64,000 nt of DNA from Apostichopus japonicus (lineage: Eukaryota; Echinodermata; Holothuroidea; Aspidochirotida; Stichopodidae): contig NC_092568.1 of the NCBI RefSeq assembly GCF_037975245.1, positions 1,676,001 to 1,740,000 of the forward strand, read 5' to 3'. Shown here one piece after another: positions 25,245 to 35,111 of this stretch (the stretch's first letter is position 1; each line of letters opens with the position of its first letter). Below the pieces are notes generated by a model. The model was not told the origin of the DNA. It saw only the letters and a program-made list of their open reading frames with translations, and did no database searches. Position numbers and translations under genes: made by a program.

Positions 25245-25537
25245 AGTACCATTATTAGCTGTACGGTATGTTACGGTATGGTAGAGTACAGTACGGTAGA
25301 GTACAGTACGGTAGAGTAGAGTACAGTACAGTATTGTACAGTACGGTCCCGTAATGTACAGTAGAGTACGGTACAGTGGAGTATGGTAAGGTACAGTACG
25401 GTATTGTAAAGTACAAAGGGGTACGGTACAGTGCAGTGGATTACAGTACGGTATGGTATAGTACAGTACGGTATGGTACAGTACGGTATTTAGGTACAGT
25501 AGAGTACAGTACGGTACATTATGGTACGGTACAGTAG
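25245..25537. repeat. GTAC-based minisatellite
   Basis: About 290 bases made almost entirely of 5-bp steps: GTACG, GTACA, GTAGA and GTATG. Dozens of self-complementary GTAC and GTACAGTAC/GTACGGTAC words result. Either strand could fold into many alternative hairpins. Confidence 0.95.
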
Positions 25538-25698
25538 AAACTAGAAAGATGTAAACTTTGCATCATATGATAACATTGTTTTAGATAGATAGTTGTCTAG
25601 TCAACGTAGTGAGAAAACTTGGAAGTAAAATCCGTAGCTCAAGCTGCGTATTTGCTCTTCTGAATGGCAGATTCGGAAGGAAGAGAAAGTGGATGGCA

Positions 25699-25855
25699 GT
25701 GCCACAGAAGCGGGGACGCTGTGCCACAGAAGCGGGACGCTGTGTGCCATGCACAGAAGTGGGGGTGTGATGCGACCGAAATCGGATGCGGTGCCACAAG
25801 TGGGGGGCGATGCAACTGAAGATGGAGCGCGGTGCCACAGAAAGTGGGGGAGTGG
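25699..25855 (+). repeat. GC-rich ~21-bp minisatellite
   Basis: Roughly seven degenerate units based on GTGCCACAGAAGCGGGACGC. The first two copies (25699 and 25721) are nearly identical and later ones diverge. This is the most GC-rich block of its neighbourhood. The His- and Pro-rich open frames on the minus strand (up to 152 codons) translate this array. Confidence 0.9.
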
Positions 25856-25869
25856 TACTTAAATGTTCC

Positions 25870-25985
25870 AATCATGTACAGTAGTTTAGGTAGATAGGAA
25901 ATTGCAAATGTAGAGACTGGAGATACTGTAGGTACAAGTATATTGTAGCTGGTAATCTCCAAACCAGTAAGATTTGTGGAGTTAC
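25870..25985 (-). repeat. R1 dispersed repeat, minus orientation (degenerate)
   Basis: It carries GTTTAGGTAGATAGGAAATTGCA, shown here in split form: TTTAGGTAGATAGG then AATTGCA, then GAGACTGGAGATACTG and AATCTCCAAACCAGTAAGATT. This matches the order in the minus-orientation copies at 48.9 and 52.97 kb. Confidence 0.6.
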
Positions 25986-26762
25986 AGAGCTTTGGTCTGA
26001 TGAGAGTCATGACAACCAAGAAGCACAAAAATTGGAGCGACAAGGCCTCGCAACTATTAATAACCATGGTGTTGTGGACTACTTTATCAATACACAATTA
26101 GTATTAAAATAAGTTTTTATTCTTAAAGATACTACCAGAAAAGCTTGTTTTATTGCTTGTACATATGTTCTTTAATGTGTGTCCATCTACTACTTATAAT
26201 GCATTGTCAATATACAATGAAAAAAAAAAAAACTCAAAACCTTATTCTGACCGAAAAAAAGCTGACTGCATTTAATTAGTTATTTTCTGGATTTTGTCTT
26301 ATAGCAAATTTATACGATGCACTGGCTTATCAGTAAAATACGCTGTGCTTTTGTGTACTAGAAAAGGAAGATGATATTCCTATCTCTGGTACAGGCGAAA
26401 TATTCAGAACAGGAGATAAAATTCCTGTCACGATTCAGTTAAAATAAGAGAGAAGAAAAACAATATAGATCTGAGACTTTGGACTCTTCTGATTAGAGCT
26501 GCACGGAAATATCGCAACGCTAGGCTGCCTCTGATGGTACTCCAGGAGAAATTTATCGTCAGGTGAAACAAGGAAGGAATGATCTTCAATATGAAACACG
26601 ATAGTCTTGAACAAGTTTTCGTCGAGGGGGAAATGAGGAATCATAGTCTTTGCATTCTCGCTCATTTTTCGTCATTTTTGTCGAAAGATCGAAGGAGTTA
26701 TCGAGAAAAGATAATTAAAGTAACAGACGAACTGGTTAGGACAGTCACAAAAAAAGGAGAAG
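25986..26762. other. Unannotated DNA
   Basis: Nothing identifiable apart from an A12 run near 26220. Confidence 0.4.
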
Positions 26763-26905
26763 GAAAAAAGATAGGATGCTTGCAGAAATTGAAAAGACAA
26801 AAAAAAAACAATCTATAAATAGTGAAAAGAGTAGGATGCTCACAGAACTCGAAAAGACAAAAAATTGTTATCTATGAAATATAGAAAAGAGTAGCATGAG
26901 AAGAA
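26763..26905 (+). repeat. 60-bp tandem repeat, about 2.3 copies
   Basis: GATGCT words recur at 26775 and 26835, and CATGAG aligns at 26895, an exact 60-bp period. Each unit carries GAAAAGACAAAAAA and ends GAAAAGAGTAG. Strongly purine-biased. Confidence 0.85.
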
Positions 26906-27706
26906 AAAAAAGAATGAGAAATAGAAAATGATATATGTGAAGTGGATGAATCTGTTGGGAAGATGAGGTTGTATTACATCCTTCGTCCTTTTTTTTATCG
27001 TTGATTTTCATCTGGCCCGCCCCGTTTTCTTTCTCCTCCTTTTAATTCTCAATTCATAAATAGCATCCAAATTGCTGTATAAGGAGGTTATTATTATTTT
27101 GGAAGGCAAGAAAACAGTGCAATGAACTTACCGAGTATGTCAGGAGAGGAAAAAAATAGCAGATCAATTGTTGCCTTGGAAAGCAATTTGATTAAAATGC
27201 CATGGCTGGAAATAGGGGCACGGCCATCACAGTAGCGGCATGAATTCACTATACGGAGGGATATTCTGTACAGGTTTGCTAATTTGAGTGAGACTGCATG
27301 GGAGAGGGGGGACGGTACCACAGAGCAGAAGGAGAGTATGTGGGGTTTGCTCTCTATGTCTTTTGGAGGGGGGGGGAGGATGGGAGGGGAGGGATTTAAT
27401 CAAGTCTGTCCAATTGAAAATTTGACTGGCAGAAAGAAGTCTGAAGGTTTCTGAATGTGTGTATAATTTTTCGTTTACTTTGTTCAACAATGAACGAAAC
27501 AAGATAAACAGACATTAGGTTATAAAATGGACTACAAAACCAAACAGCCACACTCGCCCCGGGAGATTCAAGACATTGTGACACTTCAGTACATTTTGAA
27601 ATTTTGATATTTTAAAACAGGATGTGCCTTGCTGTCAGAGACAACTTATTAAACATGAATATAATGAGAAGTAATTGCAAATTAATTGATTTTCACAGAT
27701 CTGTGT
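26906..27706. other. Unannotated DNA
   Basis: It contains G-rich tracts at 27304-27312 and 27364-27390. A minus-strand frame at 27094-27321 ends near a donor-like CTCG|GTAAGTTC, but no good acceptor defines an exon. Confidence 0.35.
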
Positions 27707-27785
27707 GAGCGAGAGAGAAAGGGGGACAGAGAGAGAGAGAGCGAGCGAATGAGAGAGTAAATGAGAGAGACGGAGATAGAGAGGC
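27707..27785 (+). repeat. (GA)n-rich microsatellite
   Basis: Interrupted GAGA repeats with GCGAGCGA and GGGGGACA interruptions. Purine-only runs on this strand could form H-DNA. Confidence 0.93.
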
Positions 27786-27911
27786 AAGAAAGGATGAAGA
27801 GGGAGGGATTGTATTCTATACAAGAAATAATTTTATAGTGATTTCATTTTGCAAGGTAAATTTTAGGAGGAGATGAACTTTGTTTAAGAACCAAATATTG
27901 TAAGTAGGTAG

Positions 27912-28080
27912 AATTTACTTTGCTCCTCTCCTACCTCCCTCCGACTCTAGATTTACACTTTCCTATATCTACCTAAATTACATCACTGGAACGTTAAGCA
28001 CTTCCCCCCACCCCCCATCCCCCTCACTTCGGGAGCATCGCCCACATACTCTTCCTTCCGAATCTACCAAGTTGAAACTA
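27912..28080 (+). repeat. R1 dispersed repeat, plus orientation (degenerate)
   Basis: It contains TTTACTTTGCTCCTCTCCTACC, here as two words: TTTACTTTGCTCC and TCTCCTACC, then TTTACACTTTCCTATATCTACC. It then has a C-rich distal part (CCCCCCACCCCCCATCCCCC) and CTTCCTTCCGAATCTACC. Confidence 0.6.
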
Positions 28081-28992
28081 CATATTTGATTTTCACAGAC
28101 TATTCATCCAACATATTCCTAACACAGTTACATCTTTGTGATTATTTCTGTGGATTTAATTTTCAACATCAAAACATGATATCTGTCACCTACTGCACCT
28201 GAAGCTCTCTATCAATAGTCTTCTAAATTATCTTTCTTTTTACTACTTTTTAGTGTCCAAAACGTTTTCAGGTATCCGTTAGTGTTAGCAAGTTGGCCTT
28301 ATGGTGGTCCGTTCCGAGACTTGGCCAAGCTTAGTCAGCTGGCCATGGTCCCCGAGACTGTTTGTGGCCAAAAAATGGCCATCTAGCTTTGAGAAAGTTG
28401 AACATTTTCATCATTTCTTGCATCATGTTTTTCTAACTGTGTGCAATATTTATTCAAAAGTAGCCATATTTTCTGTGTTGCACTTAAGTACGTTCTGTTA
28501 TGGTTATTAATAATTTTTATTATTGCATCTATGCAGTTTAAAATCCCAAGTTTCTCCAAAAATTACAAAATCCCAAATGACTAAATTTTTATAGAGAACA
28601 TATTGAAACGATATCATGAGAAGAGACACGTACATTGTCTTTAGTATGTCAACGTTATTGTACAGTAGTAAGGGGGGAAAAAAACAATTGAATTGAAAAA
28701 TAAATAACAAAGAAGAAAGAAGTTCTACTATGAAGCTACTAGCCAATTATTAATCTTGTGCATACAATTTAAGAAGGATGTCCTGTTCAAAAGTTTCTGT
28801 GTTTAAATATAAAACCCTCTTGTAAATTTTGTAAAGTCTATAATAGGATTCATGAGGTATTGTACGGGTGTAGGTCTATTCTCCTTCTCAACAAACTTGT
28901 GCTTTGAAGCATGTGCGGTACTATTCTACTAGTTTGAATATATAGTAACTGAAACAGGAAGTACATCAAAACATCCAGGGTAAATTTCCAAA
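28081..28992. other. Unannotated DNA
   Basis: A short local duplication at 28295-28375 repeats GTCC...CCGAGACT and GGCCAA words. No gene found. Confidence 0.35.
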
Positions 28993-29140
28993 ATTTACTT
29001 CGCTCCTCGCTTACCTGTCCCCCCACAACCTTAGCACCCCCATTCTACCGCCCCTAGAATGTCCTGGTAAACTTTTAACACTGTGCACCCTCTATGACCG
29101 GCTCCTCCGGTCACCGCCCTTCTTTCTCATTCTATCAACC
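28993..29140 (+). repeat. R1 dispersed repeat, plus orientation
   Basis: It reads TTTACTTCGCTCCTCGCTTA then CCTGTCCCCC, CATTCTACCGCCC, TGGTAAACTTTTAACACTGTG, shown in order, then CACCCTCTATGACCGGCTCC and CACCGCCCTTC. It preserves the distal CACTGTGC...ATGACC part, also seen inverted in the copies at 40.7 and 52.97 kb. Confidence 0.7.
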
Positions 29141-29816
29141 AAAGTGTCTAGATCGCAAATTTTCGAGCGGACTTTTTCCGCGGATTTTTTCTGTGTTTTT
29201 GTTTTACCAAAATAGAACCATACTGTATATTTGTCAGTGTAATTAAAAATAAAAACAATATTTTAAGAAAAGAACATTGCCGGTGTAGAAACAGTCAAGC
29301 AGTTAGACAGCCACCTCACAGGATCAGGAGCCATCGTTGGTTGCCTTCATTGACGATAAAAGTTTGTATTCATTTATACTTATTGAATCCAAATGTGTAT
29401 ACTGTATTCTTTCCTTAAAGTCCCCAAAAATCCAGAAACACTGTTATCCATGATAAGAATACTGATTTATTAAACACTTGTAGTACTTGTCGAGAATACT
29501 AATTTAAAACTGATATTAACTTTTTAAATTTTTTTTTATACGTCTTAATTTTGTTATACCGTTCAGTTTTAACAAAACTTGATGAAATAATCATTACCAT
29601 ATAACAAAAGTATGTAAGACATTTTCTGTATATATATTTTAAAAATAATGAAAGGAAAAATTATAAATCTGCTGTATTTATGTTAAGATTATGACTTATG
29701 AATTCTGTTTGAATAAAAGAATCTAGTCCAGACGAAAATTATTCAGAGCATACCGGTGAAATTTGCAGTAAATTCCGTTTTAACAACGTTTGAAGTTGCC
29801 ATTTTTTTCAGAAGTG
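29141..29816. other. Unannotated AT-rich DNA
   Basis: Nothing identifiable. Confidence 0.4.
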
Positions 29817-30084
29817 AACTTGAATCAAACAGGTGTGATGTCATAGAAGCACACTGACAAATTCAGTTTTATGTTGTTTTTTTTTTGGTCTTCTTCAAAG
29901 TTGAGCGGCACCTCAGTATGAGTACACTTATCATTATTGGCATATTGTTTACTTCATACCTTATCAGGTAAAGTTGGAATCTTATCAAATCCAAGGTCAA
30001 AACAACCAAGTGAAATAGTAAAGTGAAACAAAACAATTTGCTGGCAGTGTAAAAGTATGACATCACACCTGTTTACTTCAAGTT
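29817..30084. mobile_element. MITE-like inverted-repeat element, ~268 bp
   Basis: The left arm at 29817 contains AACTTGAA then AAACAGGTGTGATGTCATA (29827-29845). The right arm carries the exact reverse complement of that 19-mer at 30056-30074, then TTCAAGTT to 30084. Inward of the 19-mer the arms still align with gaps (ACACTG...AAATT), for about 60 bp in total. There is no coding capacity. I could not define a target-site duplication, so the superfamily is unknown. It could instead be a foldback or a recent inverted duplication. Confidence 0.7.
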
Positions 30085-31700
30085 TTATATTTATGGTACA
30101 ATACGTCTTGAGAATTGCCATGTTCAGTATTTGAATGCATATATTGCATATTTCACCATGAAGCTAAGTCAAAAATAAATTAAGAATATACATTTTCTTA
30201 TAGTCGATAGTAAATTCTCTTTCTGTGAAAAATGTACTTCCATTAATTCAAAAATGGTAGATTCTGAGGTTTGCAGGACCTGTGCAGTTAGAGGTCAGCC
30301 ATGGCTGTGGTAAAATGTTGATATACCAATACTTTTTTAGACCAGGTACATAGATGAGAGTGGGCATTTGTCGAGTTGAGACAGGTAGAGTACTAATTTA
30401 GACCTAACTGCAATATTAGGACTGGTAAAATGAAATGTTTAAAACTAGCATACTGTAATAGATGCCATAATCCCAGAGAGATGTGACAGTCTAGCACCAG
30501 CTTTTAGAATCTCTAGTTTGGTGGCGTATTTGAATCATCTTGAATCATCCTCACTCATCCAAGTCTTGTCCCAGGGTAGGTAATGATAGGTTTGTAATTA
30601 CTGCATCTCTCTGCAGTCAGCATGTCATATGCGCCAACTGTGTGTTCTAGGTTTGTATAAATACAGGTCGCCGTCTTTTTTTCCCATTTTTGTTATATTT
30701 GCTTTCGAACCGATATAGACAAGAAAAAAGAAGAGGAATAAAAAATTGGGAAGACATTCAGACGTTTTAGATCTGTCAAATTTCTAACAACTATTACTGT
30801 GACATTTGCTGTTTCAATTAGATTTATATCCCAAAATGCAAGTCTGTCTATAAGCAGTTGTTTAATCAATCCGTGGTGTGGTCTCCAAGGAGATATCCGA
30901 TTTCCACTAGTTTTGGCTAGCTGTGATCGTCGATCCGACTGACAATTTGATGTTACTACAGCAACTATGGATATTAAATTGGGGCCGCTATTTGAACAAC
31001 TCTTCTCGTATGTTGCACAAAAAAAAAAAAAAGTATCCGGTCATGCTCATCGTATCTGACAATGGGTTCGTTTCACATCCCTAGAATGTAAATATTTGAA
31101 ACCCCGTAAAAGTAGCTAAAAGATTCGCTCGTCTGTAACATTAATAGAAGCTATAAGAGCTCTGTTTGGAGATGTTTCCGACCAAACGCCAATTGGATGT
31201 ATGCATTTAAACTAAGATGAGAGTTAATGTTACTATGGTAACTGTGTAGAATATTCCTGAATCCATAACTGTGCTACTGTCATGATATAGCCAGAATTCT
31301 ATATTTTCCCCTGTTTTTTCGGCTTTTTTCCTTCCCAAGTATTATGTGGTTGTTCTGTTCTGCAATACCATACCTTTCTGGTCATTTGAAATTACTGATT
31401 TATTTAAAGCTAATTATTTCAAAGCTTTCTACCGTAAGCCCTCCCTCATGTAATATTTGCAGTTGAATCATAGTCAAAAGCCAGAAAGTAAACTTTGAAA
31501 ATTTAGCTTAATGTGAAGCTTTGATCTACGAGTGAAATGATCAAATTTCTTTATAAAACCTTGTTGACATCATTTCTTTCTCTCTATCTACCGAGTAAAT
31601 CAATTCACCCCATTGGATTAGTAGTACATCCTGAATATGTGTGAGTATTCTTGTCAACTGCCGACCAGTCTCATCAACAAATTCTCATGATATTCCATAC
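30085..31700. other. Unannotated DNA
   Basis: Nothing identifiable. An A13 run lies at about 31019-31032. Confidence 0.4.
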
Positions 31701-31710
31701 TATCAATAAA

Positions 31711-31723
31711 CCCCCCCCCCCCC
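31711..31723. repeat. C13 homopolymer
   Basis: Thirteen consecutive C residues. It is the complementary-strand counterpart of the G runs seen elsewhere. Confidence 0.95.
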
Positions 31724-31859
31724 ACCATCTCATCAAGCTTGGAGCAAGCTTTTACCTGGTTCTTCTCTTTCTCACCTACTTGTTCGAAAGATAGAAACAA
31801 AACACACAGAAAAATCCAGAAAAATTGGGGAAAGAAGAATGAATGGGGGTCATTCCTTT

Positions 31860-32110
31860 CAGTACTCGATTTTTCTACCCCGCAGCAGCTGACACAGATG
31901 TGTTGGAAGGTTTTAGAAATAACGGTCGAGGTTTCGGGATTTTGGAGCGGGAGCAATTTCGCGGAGTACTCCAGTGACGTAGCTGAGGAACTTAAATTAA
32001 AACAACTCCTCTGCTGCCCTTCTACGGGAGATGAGAGTTTGATTTCACGCCCTAGAGTGTAACCCCAGGGGTGAGCCGGTGATCATGTCTCTAATAAGTC
32101 CTTGAGCAGT
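31860..32110. other. CpG-richer complex segment
   Basis: Words such as ACGGTCGAGG, GGAGCGGGAGC, TTTCGCGGAG and CAGTGACGTAG cluster here. An acceptor-like TTTTTCTACCCCGCAG occurs near 31868-31883, followed by an open frame to 32062 (translation includes KVLEITVEVSGFWSG). No donor or family match is visible. It is either a candidate exon-containing or regulatory block, or simply less degraded unique DNA. Confidence 0.2.
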
Positions 32111-33084
32111 TTGCTTGTTTGCCTATGCCTGTCGGCTTTAAACTCCTTCCCAATCTCGCCGTTAGGAATTTACACCACATTAAACCCAATGAGATTGTCA
32201 AACGAAATGATAGGATCAGGAAAATTGTGATTGGACATTATTGGATTTTTTTTTCTTTTCGTTGCCACAGTCGATATAGATTGCTGGAGTAAGCGGCCGT
32301 CGTGTTCTCTCCGAATCTCGACTACTTAGTCAAGGGGAAATCTTTGCAAAGGGGGAATAATATTTTACCCAGTCGTCACTATCGCAGTCTCTCTCACTTT
32401 ATATACTCTCAATCTCCAAAATCTGTTACAGAGGTAAAGGGTAATAAACTTCACTTTATTTCTCTGACATTTCATTTTCAATTTTTTTTTTGATGCATTG
32501 CCTTCCTTGTCTGGAGTGGTATAGCTGTGCATTTTCACCGAAGTTGTCTTCGGGCAATTTTGTCGGCAACTGATACATATTTATCGTGAGTTGCAGAAGA
32601 TAAATCTGGAGTGAAGGACCGCAAATCTTTATCGCTCTAAATTATTTTTTGAAACGGGATATGAAAGGAGAAATTCTAAAATTGTGTGGATATTTCATGT
32701 TTTATTTGTGTTTTTTGGGTGATGGCGCTTTAACACTTGTCTGGGATTGATCAGTGGAATGGTTTCATATACCATGTTTGCTTCAAGGCTTGCTTTGGAA
32801 GTAAGAGAGTTCAAGATATTACAAAAACAGTAAGAAGATATTTGTTAAGAAACAGGTATGTATATATGTAAGGATAAATTTATATAGCATGTGATGCAGA
32901 CTGTACAACCAGGGTTCATAAGTTTAAATGGGTGATAATGTATCTTCCCCTGATGTATAAATCAGTGATTGCAGTTCATGATGCAAGAGTCCAATGTGTG
33001 ATTGTGACAGTTTACTTGTAATGTATTATTTATGTCAGGGTAAAATACAAATGTTGTCCTCTAGTATCTGTCATCAGGTGCTTT
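32111..33084. other. Unannotated AT-rich DNA
   Basis: Nothing identifiable. Confidence 0.4.
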
Positions 33085-33520
33085 CACTATTCCTCACTGG
33101 ACTCTATAAACATGTGAATATACTAGACCTCACTAAAATCTGTAAGCATGTGATTACACACTTCACCTCACTAAGGTCTATATTAAGCAATGTGCACCAC
33201 AAGAATCTATAAGCAGGTGATTATTATATACCTTACTGAAATCTGTAAGCATGTTATTACACTACACCTCACTTGGGTCTATATTAAGCAATGTACACCA
33301 CTAGAATCTGTACTCTTGTGATTACACTATACCTCACTGAAATCTGTAAGCAGGGATTACACTATAGAGTACCTCAATTGAGTCTCCAAGTGATTTGACA
33401 CTATACCTCAATAGCATCACCAAGCAGGGTGTCAATAGTATACTTCACTACTAGAATCCAGAAGCAAGGATTACTTCGACAAAGTTCTCAATAGAATCTG
33501 TAAGCAGTTGGTTTACACTC
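33085..33520 (+). repeat. ~36-38-bp degenerate minisatellite with ~101-bp higher-order pattern
   Basis: The basic unit is CCTCACTGAAATCTGTAAGC plus GTGATTACACTATA. CCTCACT-type starts occur at 33092, 33128, 33166, 33231, 33267, 33332 and 33372. A variant block with ATATTAAGCAATGT is repeated 101 bp apart. Copies decay towards the 3' end. Confidence 0.85.
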
Positions 33521-34440
33521 TAAACCTGACTAGGATTGACTCCATCCAAGTTCATTTAACCTTGTCCTTCTGAATCTACCATTCTGAAGTCTGTCACGCG
33601 TGTTTTAATATTGGGATTATCAACCTTCGTTTTCACGCCTGGTTTTACGTTATCTGTGGGCTACTTCAGGAAGAAGTTGAACTAGTTTAATTTTTGTCCC
33701 GGTTACCTGTCTATTATGATGAGATTATTTCTGTGTTCAGAGGTGGTTCAGAAGATGGTGAGTGAAGTATTCCCTTAATATTTTACCTTTAAATACTAGA
33801 CATCGCCCGTTCTCTGAGCTTGTCATTGGTACTGGGTATGTAGCATGCTAAGATAGCAAATGTGTACTGAATTCACAATAAACTCGTAGACTGCAACAAA
33901 TGTCATATAGACTCACCAAGGACACATGTCAGCATTTACCTGCAGGCTACATCCATTAAACTTGACAACATTCTAGTCACAATCACTATCAACACCTCAT
34001 CCAATATTCATGCAAATTGGAGAAATTGCCAAACTTGGCCCATTAACAGTATTACTCATCGTAGTAAGTCACTCAAAAAGAGAACCTTTATTAGAGAAAC
34101 CGCTGCCGGTGGATCCCCAAAGCTTTGTCAGGCCTAATTGCTGTTAAAAGCTGCCTAAGTCCTTGTGCTAATTGTTGATCATTAAATGTTTTAACTTCTC
34201 ACGCAAGTTTTTGTACTTTTTTCATGAATATTTAGAGCGGTTTGTACCAGAATTATTATCAATGCAGGCATTTCTCCTTTTAACGTAAGGTTTTAAGGTC
34301 AGGTTTAGTGATGTCATAGTCATCAGTCAATAGTAAGTTTCCTCAGGACTAACCTTTTGACAGTCTCTCTGGTGTTTCAACCAGAGGGATATTAACCAAC
34401 TTAGAAGATGCTTAAGGGGTAAAATAAAGTACCGTAGTGG
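33521..34440. other. Unannotated DNA
   Basis: Nothing identifiable. A 17-nt stretch between splice-like signals at about 33741-33757 was considered and rejected. Confidence 0.35.
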
Positions 34441-34520
34441 GTACCTGCTGTTACGTACCTAATATTACCTAACTTAAAGGAGTACCTACTATTACGTACC
34501 TTCTGTTACCTAAGTTAACT
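34441..34520 (+). repeat. 41-bp tandem duplication
   Basis: Two copies of GTACCTRCTRTTACGTACCT plus a TTACCTAACTTAA-type end, starting at 34441 and 34482. Confidence 0.85.
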
Positions 34521-35093
34521 TGAAAGGAAATAAAATCAAGGGGCTAAGTCCCTCCACCAGCAGACATAATATTACACAAACTTCTGGTGTAAATTCATAA
34601 ATATACAACATATATGTTCAGTGCAACCTAAACAGTCGAAACTTCTCCAACATACTTTCAAAAGTTGCAAAATAAAGCTCCGTTTGCATTTAAGTAACCT
34701 CCATTAACACCAAAATTTCTCAAATGGAAGTGGAGAATACGTTACACTCCTCTATTGGAGGACATATATCGTAGCCCACCCCCCTTCCCTGCCCCCACCT
34801 TGCAAAGATAGGCTTTATGTCATTAGCATCTGTTGATGGAGACAACAGAGTAAGGCTGGAGAAGATCTATTAAATTTGAAAAGAATACTCTAGTTTAGGA
34901 AGCTAATTTTCATGTGATGATTCATGCATTGTGTGGCCTAGTTTGATACATTTCTCACATTTTGCCTAAGTTCTGTTGGTATATTCCATTGTGGGTCATT
35001 CCATTCTTCTACGAGTCTTGTTAGTGCATCTGAAATCAGCCAGTGCAGGCACCTTTAAAGGTCATTAGTATTGAATGCTAAAAATTGCACCAA
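34521..35093. other. Unannotated AT-rich DNA
   Basis: Nothing identifiable apart from a C-rich stretch at 34775-34800. Confidence 0.4.
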
Positions 35094-35111
35094 TTTTTTT
35101 TTTTTTTTTTT
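35094..35111. repeat. T18 homopolymer
   Basis: Eighteen consecutive T residues. No retroposon body is recognisable beside it. Confidence 0.9.

Noticed and set aside
25639-26097. 152-codon minus-strand open frame, the longest in the window
   Set aside because: Its C-terminal half translates the GC-rich ~21-bp minisatellite and its N-terminal half spans an R1 copy. No splice or start context.
33741-33757. Possible 17-nt microexon between TTTCTGTGTTCAG and GTGAGT
   Set aside because: Splice signals are good, but a 17-nt exon cannot be supported without transcripts or conservation.
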